64,000 bases of DNA from an uncultured Litoreibacter sp. Its GTDB lineage: Bacteria; Pseudomonadota; Alphaproteobacteria; Rhodobacterales; Rhodobacteraceae. A program made the position numbers and the translations under genes. The DNA is taken from positions 1 to 64,000 of the forward strand of contig NZ_CANKWO010000001.1 of assembly GCF_947487515.1 (NCBI RefSeq), read 5' to 3'. The notes under the pieces are model-generated. The model saw only the letters and a list, made by a program, of their open reading frames with translations, ran no database searches and was not told where the DNA came from. Within the stretch, counting starts at the first letter, position 1. Every line of letters begins with the position of its first letter. Shown here in pieces: positions 58,150 through 64,000 of the stretch.

Positions 58150-58264
58150 GTGAGGCTCCGGTAAATGGGAAAAGTTTTGTTAGGGGTGATAGCTTAATTT
58201 GTGGTGTAGGGAAAGTTGGCACACGGTTGCATACCGCTTGTGTGCGGCGGGCTTAGACGGTCCC

Positions 58265-58843
58265 TCAAAGCGCCTTGAACCAGGCATCAATTTTGACTTT
58301 GAGATGCCCCCAAAGGGCGGGTGCACCGCGGATCACTTTGGACCCAACGCGCGTCTCAAGCTGATCTTGCGTGACATTATACGCGCGCCACGACCCGCCG
58401 TCGGTCTCAAGATTGCTGATGACCGGTTGCACGCGGTCAATGGATTTGGCGAAAATGGCGTCATCCGTTGCTGCCGCCTCAAACTCCTCCCAAAGGGCGC
58501 GAAACTCGGTGGCTTGATCGGTGGGGAGCAGCCCAAAGATACGGTCAGCGGCGGCTTTTTCACTAATTTCTATCGCGACCGGATCATGGTCGCCGTGAAT
58601 GGGGGTGTCACCGGCATCTATCTCAACGAGATCATGCAAAAGCAGCATCTTGATCACACGATCCAGATTGACCGGTGTTTTGGAGTGCTCCGCCATGACA
58701 AGGGCATAGAGGGCGATATGCCAACTATGCTCGCCCGAATTTTCCCGACGCGAGCCATCATTTAGCGTCGTGCCGCGCACGACAGATTTGAGCTTATCCG
58801 CCTCGGTAAGAAAGGCGAATTGTTGGGAAAGCCTGTCGTTCAT
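58265..58843 (-). CDS. HD-domain phosphohydrolase (YfbR-like)
   Basis: This 192-aa protein has the HD-domain metal ligands in ENSGEHSWHIALYALVMAEH (first His about 39) and MLLLHDLVEIDAGDT (HD about 69-70), with the distal Asp in AKSIDRVQPVI. Overall resemblance is to YfbR/HDDC2 5'-deoxynucleotidases. Substrate is inferred only from family. The gene ends about 115 bp from icd, and the next gene on the strand begins 28 bp upstream. Confidence 0.85.
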   Translation of the reverse strand: MNDRLSQQFAFLTEADKLKSVVRGTTLNDGSRRENSGEHSWHIALYALVMAEHSKTPVNLDRVIKMLLLHDLVEIDAGDTPIHGDHDPVAIEISEKAAADRIFGLLPTDQATEFRALWEEFEAAATDDAIFAKSIDRVQPVISNLETDGGSWRAYNVTQDQLETRVGSKVIRGAPALWGHLKVKIDAWFKAL

Positions 58844-58871
58844 CTGATGCGTTTTCCCAACCTGAGCCGTG

Positions 58872-59120
58872 TTAGCCTTTGTCGCCGCTGGTGGGCAGCT
58901 TCTCGCCCTGTTTCCCTGACAACTTATCCTTGAGGAATTTGATCGCGCGTGCTTCTGCTTTGCGGACGCGCACAGCGGTCAAAAAGGCTTCTTGAGTGGT
59001 TTGGGACGACGCGCCGATCAATGTGGCCACATGCGGGATGACACTTTCGTCTTCCAACTCGTTTTCCACAGCGATTGCCTTTTTGGCAAGGCCGTCGGCG
59101 ATATCTTCTGTGATGCCCAT
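58872..59120 (-). CDS. Small conserved hypothetical protein
   Basis: This 82-aa protein is predicted helical with no membrane segment (ITEDIADGLAKKAIAVENELEDESVIPHVATLIGASSQTTQEAF). The C-terminus is basic (KAEARAIKFLKDKLSGKQ). I do not recognise a family. Its ATG overlaps the stop of the alpha/beta hydrolase gene by one base (TAATG), so it is translationally coupled and likely real. Confidence 0.75.
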   Translation of the reverse strand: MGITEDIADGLAKKAIAVENELEDESVIPHVATLIGASSQTTQEAFLTAVRVRKAEARAIKFLKDKLSGKQGEKLPTSGDKG

Positions 59121-59776
59121 TAGCGGGTGTTCTCTGTCAGGCGTCGCTGAACATAGGTCTCGACCGAACCGGTGAGCGTGTCCATGTGATCATTCTCAAA
59201 GAAGTGGCCAGCGCCTTCGACTTCTTGGTGGGTGATTGTGATGCCCTTTTGCTCGTGCAGCTTGTTGACCAAGTTGACGGTGTCTTGTGGCGGGGCGACG
59301 CGGTCACCTAGCCCGTTGATCATCAAGCCGGATGCAGGGCAGGGCGCAAGGAACGAGAAGTCATACATATTGGCGGGTGGGGATACGGAAATGAAGCCCG
59401 TGATTTCTGGGCGGCGCATCAGCAACTGCATGCCGATCCAAGCGCCGAAACTGAAGCCTGCAACCCAGCAGTGCTTGGCGTTCTGGTTCATCGACTGCAG
59501 GTAATCCAGCGCGGATGCCGCGTCGGACAGCTCGCCGATGCCTTGATCGTATTCGCCTTGGCTTCGTCCAACGCCACGGAAGTTAAACCGCAATACGTTG
59601 AAGCCCATGTTATGGAACGTGTAGTGCATGTTGTAGACGACGCGGTTGTTCATCGTGCCGCCGAACTGCGGATGCGGATGCAGGATAATCGCGATAGGGG
59701 CGTCGCGTTTGCCTTTGTGAGGGTGGTAGCGGCCTTCAAGTCGGCCTTCTGGTCCGGGGAAAATCACTTCGGGCAT
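59120..59776 (-). CDS. Alpha/beta hydrolase
   Basis: This 218-aa hydrolase carries LHPHPQFGGTMNNRVVYNMHYTFHNMGFNVLRFNFRGVGRSQG (oxyanion region), nucleophile elbow GFSFGAWIG (about 107) with Ser, Asp in LMINGLGDRVAPPQD, and His in EGAGHFF. It belongs to the small YfbB/dienelactone-hydrolase-like serine hydrolases next to iscR in many Rhodobacterales (context recalled, not searched). Its substrate is unknown. Divergent from iscR. Confidence 0.88.
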   Translation of the reverse strand: MPEVIFPGPEGRLEGRYHPHKGKRDAPIAIILHPHPQFGGTMNNRVVYNMHYTFHNMGFNVLRFNFRGVGRSQGEYDQGIGELSDAASALDYLQSMNQNAKHCWVAGFSFGAWIGMQLLMRRPEITGFISVSPPANMYDFSFLAPCPASGLMINGLGDRVAPPQDTVNLVNKLHEQKGITITHQEVEGAGHFFENDHMDTLTGSVETYVQRRLTENTR

Positions 59777-59818
59777 ATGCGTCTTTCCTTGCTTCTGGTT
59801 ACCAGCGCCACCCTATTG

Positions 59819-59854
59819 TTGACAGTATCGCTCAGGTAACCTAGAACTATTCTA
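59819..59854 (+). promoter_or_regulatory. Promoter with Irr-type box (ICE) upstream of iscR
   Basis: TTGACA (59819-59824) is followed 17 bases later by TAGAAC, a plausible -35/-10 pair. Overlapping the -10 is the perfect dyad TAGAA-CTA-TTCTA (59842-59854), the core of the iron-control element TTTAGAA-N3-TTCTAAA bound by the haem-responsive regulator Irr in alphaproteobacteria. It lies 96 bp before the iscR start. Confidence 0.6.
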
Positions 59855-59949
59855 ATTCGCCCAAGCGGATACGCCGAGCAGGTCAATTTGAGTTAAGGTC
59901 TGCGCCTTCCATCGTCAACGAAATTCGCCTGAATTTGAGGGATAACGCC

Positions 59950-60411
59950 ATGAAACTTAGTACCAAAGGCCGTTATGCCATGGTTGCGTTGGCCGACTTG
60001 GCTCAAAGTGCGGATCAAGGCCTTGTCTCACTGGGTGAAATTTCCAAGCGGCAAGATGTATCCTTACCCTATCTGGAGCAGCTTTTCGTCAAGCTGCGTC
60101 GCGCAGAATTGGTGGAATCGGTGCGCGGCCCGGGTGGTGGGTACAGATTGGCGAAATCGCCTGATGCCATCCGCGTCTCCGAGATTTTGGAGGCGGTAGA
60201 TGAAACCGTCAGCGCCATGCACACAGGGGCGGGCGCGTCTGGGGCGTCTAGCGGCTCTAAGGCGCAAAGCATGACCAACCGCTTGTGGGAAAGCCTGTCG
60301 GCGCATGTTTACGTTTTCTTGCATCAAACGCGCCTGTCAGATGTCATTGAGAACGAATTGAAACCCTGTCCGGCGGTTTCTACGATCTTCACCGTGGTGG
60401 ATGAGGCTTAG
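59950..60411 (+). CDS. iscR: Rrf2-family regulator IscR
   Basis: This 153-aa regulator has an N-terminal winged helix (MKLSTKGRYAMVALADLAQ through RGPGGGYRLAKSPDAIRVSEIL, 1-80). The usual cluster-binding stretch (three Cys near 92-104 in E. coli, followed by His107) here reads TGAGASGASSGSKAQSMTNRLW without any Cys or His; the only cysteine is in KPCPAV near the end. An IscR with one Cys and altered cluster ligation is documented in Rhodobacter sphaeroides. It heads the suf operon. ATG 59950 gives the family start. Confidence 0.92.
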   Translation: MKLSTKGRYAMVALADLAQSADQGLVSLGEISKRQDVSLPYLEQLFVKLRRAELVESVRGPGGGYRLAKSPDAIRVSEILEAVDETVSAMHTGAGASGASSGSKAQSMTNRLWESLSAHVYVFLHQTRLSDVIENELKPCPAVSTIFTVVDEA

Positions 60412-60414
60412 GCA

Positions 60415-61461
60415 ATGACCCGCGTCTACCTAGATTACAACGCCACAATGCCGTTGGGGCAGGCGGCGCGCGATGCGATGATTGCGGCCATGGATGTGGT
60501 GGGAAACCCCTCTTCGGTCCATGCCGAAGGTCGGGCGGCCAAAGCCATTGTGGAACGCGCCCGTGCGCAGGTGTCTGACGCGTTTGGCGCGTCGGGTGCG
60601 GATATCGTGTTCACCTCTTCGGCCACCGAAGCTGCTGCGCTGGCCTGTGCGGGCCGTGATTTGCAAAGCGCTGCGGTGGAGCATGACGCCGTTGGCGCTT
60701 GGACCTCCGGGGACATGCCTGTTGATCCGGCGGGCAAGGTGGCGGTGCAGGATCCGGCGAATAGCGTTGTGCAGCTTGCAAATTCTGAAACGGGCGTCAT
60801 TCAGCAGCTTCCGGAAGGTTTGGCCTTGTCCGACATGACCCAAGCGTTCGGGAAAATTCCCGTGGCGTTTTCGTGGTCAGGGGCGCAGATGGCGTTGATC
60901 TCGGCTCATAAGCTCGCAGGGCCCAAAGGGATCGGGGCTTTGGTTCTTCAGCAAGGGCTTGATGTGGCCACGCAAATCAAGGGCGGGGGGCAAGAAATGG
61001 GCCGTCGCTCGGGGACAGAGAACGTCATTGGGATCGCTGGATTTGGGGCCGCTGCCGAGATGGCCGCGCGAAATTTGGCCAATGGGGAATGGGATCGGGT
61101 TGCAGAGCTTAGAAATATTCTAGAAAAGACCATTGAGACGCGAACAAAGAACACTATTTTCATCGGAAAAGAAGCGCAGAGGTTGCCTAATACCTCCTGC
61201 TTCGCGACGCCAGGTTGGAAGGGTGAGACGCAAGTGATGGCCATGGATTTGGCCGGATTTGCTGTATCCGCTGGCTCGGCGTGCTCCAGCGGCAAGGTGA
61301 AGGCCAGCCGGACGGTGCAAGCAATGGGATATGACGAGGCCACGGCGACAAGCACTTTGCGTGTTTCAGTAGGTCTCGACACAACCGAAGAACAGATCCT
61401 TCGCTTCGCAGATGCGTGGCTGAAGGCGGAACAAAAATTTCGTGCCAAATCGGCGCGATAA
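60415..61461 (+). CDS. iscS: Cysteine desulfurase (IscS/NifS class)
   Basis: This 348-aa PLP enzyme supplies sulfur for cluster assembly. [11 protein letters not shown] is the N-terminal signature, [10 protein letters not shown] the cofactor-contact region, [10 protein letters not shown] holds Schiff-base Lys166, and [12 protein letters not shown] (about 290) contains the catalytic Cys290 in the group I position. It starts four bases after the iscR stop, and sufB follows with a 14-bp gap. Confidence 0.93.
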   Translation: MTRVYLDYNATMPLGQAARDAMIAAMDVVGNPSSVHAEGRAAKAIVERARAQVSDAFGASGADIVFTSSATEAAALACAGRDLQSAAVEHDAVGAWTSGDMPVDPAGKVAVQDPANSVVQLANSETGVIQQLPEGLALSDMTQAFGKIPVAFSWSGAQMALISAHKLAGPKGIGALVLQQGLDVATQIKGGGQEMGRRSGTENVIGIAGFGAAAEMAARNLANGEWDRVAELRNILEKTIETRTKNTIFIGKEAQRLPNTSCFATPGWKGETQVMAMDLAGFAVSAGSACSSGKVKASRTVQAMGYDEATATSTLRVSVGLDTTEEQILRFADAWLKAEQKFRAKSAR

Positions 61462-61475
61462 GCAGGGAGACAGAC

Positions 61476-63002
<1,527 letters not shown>

Positions 63003-63356
63003 ATGAGCGAAGACGGCGAGCGCAAAAAACACGTTGGTAAGGCCTTAGCAACCGTCTCGCGACGGCGTGCATTGGGTGGCGAACTGGCTTTTGTGTGTTC
63101 AGCAGGGTTCCTTGTTGGAGTTCTGATCGCCGGCTCTAAAGATGAATCTCTATTGTTTTTGACTGCTCCTCTCGTGGTCCCTATGTTGTTTGGCTTTGCC
63201 TATTTTCTTTTCTTTCGCTGGGAGAAGAATAGGGAAGCTGAATTGAACTGGGAAAGAGAAACCGAGCTGGATAAAATTCGCCAAGAGAAAACACAAGAAA
63301 GAATAGCGCAAGCTAAGGCACGTGGCGAATTCGACAAGTGGAACAAAAAGCCATGA
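63003..63356 (+). CDS. Small two-helix membrane protein in the suf operon, WNK-tail family member 1
   Basis: This 117-aa protein has a basic N-terminus (RKKHVGKALATVSRRRALGG), two hydrophobic helices (ELAFVCSAGFLVGVLIAG and LLFLTAPLVVPMLFGFAYFLFF), then a charged coiled-coil-like tail (RETELDKIRQEKTQERIAQAKARGEFDKWNKKP). It starts at the base after the sufB stop. The terminal ARGEFDKWNKKP resembles SGDLDRWNKTP at the end of the next protein. No family recognised. Confidence 0.75.
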   Translation: MSEDGERKKHVGKALATVSRRRALGGELAFVCSAGFLVGVLIAGSKDESLLFLTAPLVVPMLFGFAYFLFFRWEKNREAELNWERETELDKIRQEKTQERIAQAKARGEFDKWNKKP

Positions 63357-63700
63357 ATGATATAGATACACACAGCACGCTAAATGATGCGAAGTATCCG
63401 GTGACGGATCATTCGGCGCGTCTTGGTGTGCTGGCTTTTATTGTAGTTTTGATAGGTATTCCTGTATTATCCAACCATAGTGCCTTTTCCAATATTTCAG
63501 GGGCAGCAGTTGCGATTGTTGCTGTAGTCATGGCTATCGTAGTGGGATTGGGTCTTGCACGTATTATGAAGTCCTTCGCGCAACGTAGGCAGGCTACCTA
63601 CGATGCTGAAATTCGTGCAATCGACGCGGAGGAGAAGAAGCGGAAATTATCCGAAGCCCGTAAATCTGGCGACCTAGACCGTTGGAATAAAACCCCATGA
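63353..63700 (+). CDS. Small two-helix membrane protein in the suf operon, WNK-tail family member 2
   Basis: This 115-aa protein starts at ATG 63353, overlapping the previous stop (ATGA). It has two hydrophobic helices (LGVLAFIVVLIGIPVL and ISGAAVAIVAVVMAIVVGLGLARIM) and a charged tail ending SEARKSGDLDRWNKTP, similar to its neighbour. The pair look like diverged duplicates. Function is unknown. Confidence 0.7.
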   Translation: MNDIDTHSTLNDAKYPVTDHSARLGVLAFIVVLIGIPVLSNHSAFSNISGAAVAIVAVVMAIVVGLGLARIMKSFAQRRQATYDAEIRAIDAEEKKRKLSEARKSGDLDRWNKTP

Positions 63701-63761
63701 TGGTCGCGCAAAATATCTCCAGTTTCTCGCCACATTCCGGCCAAACTGCCCGCCTAAATCT

Positions 63762-63777
63762 GTCCGTGAACACGGAC
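63762..63777. repeat. Inverted repeat upstream of the last gene
   Basis: GTCCGTG-AA-CACGGAC is a perfect 7-bp dyad with a 2-nt centre, lying 13 bp before the start codon at 63791 and touching its RBS. It could be an operator or RNA hairpin. Confidence 0.35.
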
Positions 63778-63790
63778 GGAGGGGTTTCCC

Positions 63791-64000
63791 ATGAGCATGG
63801 CAGACGCAAGTTTTCAAGCACGGCTGGAGCGGATCAATTCCGGCAAGGGCTTTGTGGCCGAAGGGCTGCTGGGAACGGGCGAGCTGAACCAAATTCGTGC
63901 ACGCCAAACGAAGGGCAAAACCGCGAGCTTCAATCCGACTTTGGGTGTTCCAGAGGAAAAGAAAAAACTCGAGATCAAGCCAATCATCGTGGCCTTCGTG
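63791..64000 (+). CDS. Hypothetical protein, N-terminal part (runs off the window)
   Basis: An open frame of 70 codons starts at ATG 63791 behind GGAGGGG and continues past the window end. The sequence begins MSMADASFQARLERINSGKGF and has a polar region (TKGKTASFNPTLGVPEEKKKLEIK) followed by a hydrophobic start (PIIVAFV), probably a membrane helix. I do not recognise the family. Confidence 0.65.
   Translation, partial: MSMADASFQARLERINSGKGFVAEGLLGTGELNQIRARQTKGKTASFNPTLGVPEEKKKLEIKPIIVAFV

Overview
The window is chromosomal DNA from a Rhodobacterales (Roseobacter-clade or Rhodobacter-like) alphaproteobacterium. The evidence is a SciP (DUF1153)-CtrA pair, an iscR-iscS-sufB operon with a nearly cysteine-free IscR and an Irr-type box, an S9 protein with the long alphaproteobacterial N-terminus, several small families that I know mainly from Rhodobacteraceae (recalled, not searched), and a giant RTX protein with a C-terminal Hint domain. 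Most of the window is ordinary, dense, moderately GC-rich core genome. No prophage, CRISPR array or intact IS element was seen.

Layout. 1-186: two tandem tRNA-Asp genes. 304-5916: a valine-degradation operon (mmsB, 3-hydroxyisobutyryl-CoA hydrolase, acyl-CoA dehydrogenase, mmsA) with a divergent LysR regulator. 5990-10962: CBS protein, GFA protein, coaD, two cyclophilins, a DUF3179 protein, an enoyl-CoA hydratase and a thioesterase. 11058-13940: DUF1127 protein, a MocR regulator with three dyads at its promoter, rplM-rpsI. 14013-22282: a minus-strand run with TetR, ppk2, metA, a P-loop protein, a FadL-type porin, an EamA transporter and guaA. 22460-33701: non-pyrrolysine MttB homologue, DUF6477 and DUF6456 proteins, lipA, hpt, a RatA/Coq10-like protein, a glycosyltransferase, mnmA, sciP, ctrA, ligA. 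33707-46661: recG, a 40-residue membrane protein behind a LexA-type box, an IscU-like protein, hisI, gluQ, trmFO, gyrA, dsbB, a DedA-like protein, a zinc metallopeptidase and TRAP permeases. 46808-55399: tRNA-Leu, an AT-rich gene-free stretch, a 47-codon leader ORF and a 2487-residue RTX/Ig-like/Hint protein. 55495-64000: MobA-like and SMR genes, a gene with an in-frame stop, icd, an HD hydrolase, an alpha/beta hydrolase, then the iscR-iscS-sufB operon with small membrane proteins behind sufB.

Most notable points: (i) an exact GTTC-N7-GTTC box upstream of a one-helix 40-residue protein, a candidate SOS-induced division inhibitor analogous to Caulobacter SidA; (ii) the giant Hint protein with a duplicated pre-Hint module, a 558-bp tandem duplication and a coupled leader ORF; (iii) two small suf-operon membrane proteins sharing a WNK-P C-terminal tail; (iv) a start codon buried in a terminator-like hairpin; (v) an Irr-type dyad in front of an IscR lacking the classical cysteine ligands. 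Gene calls rest on recognition of sequence motifs and context; no database search was run.
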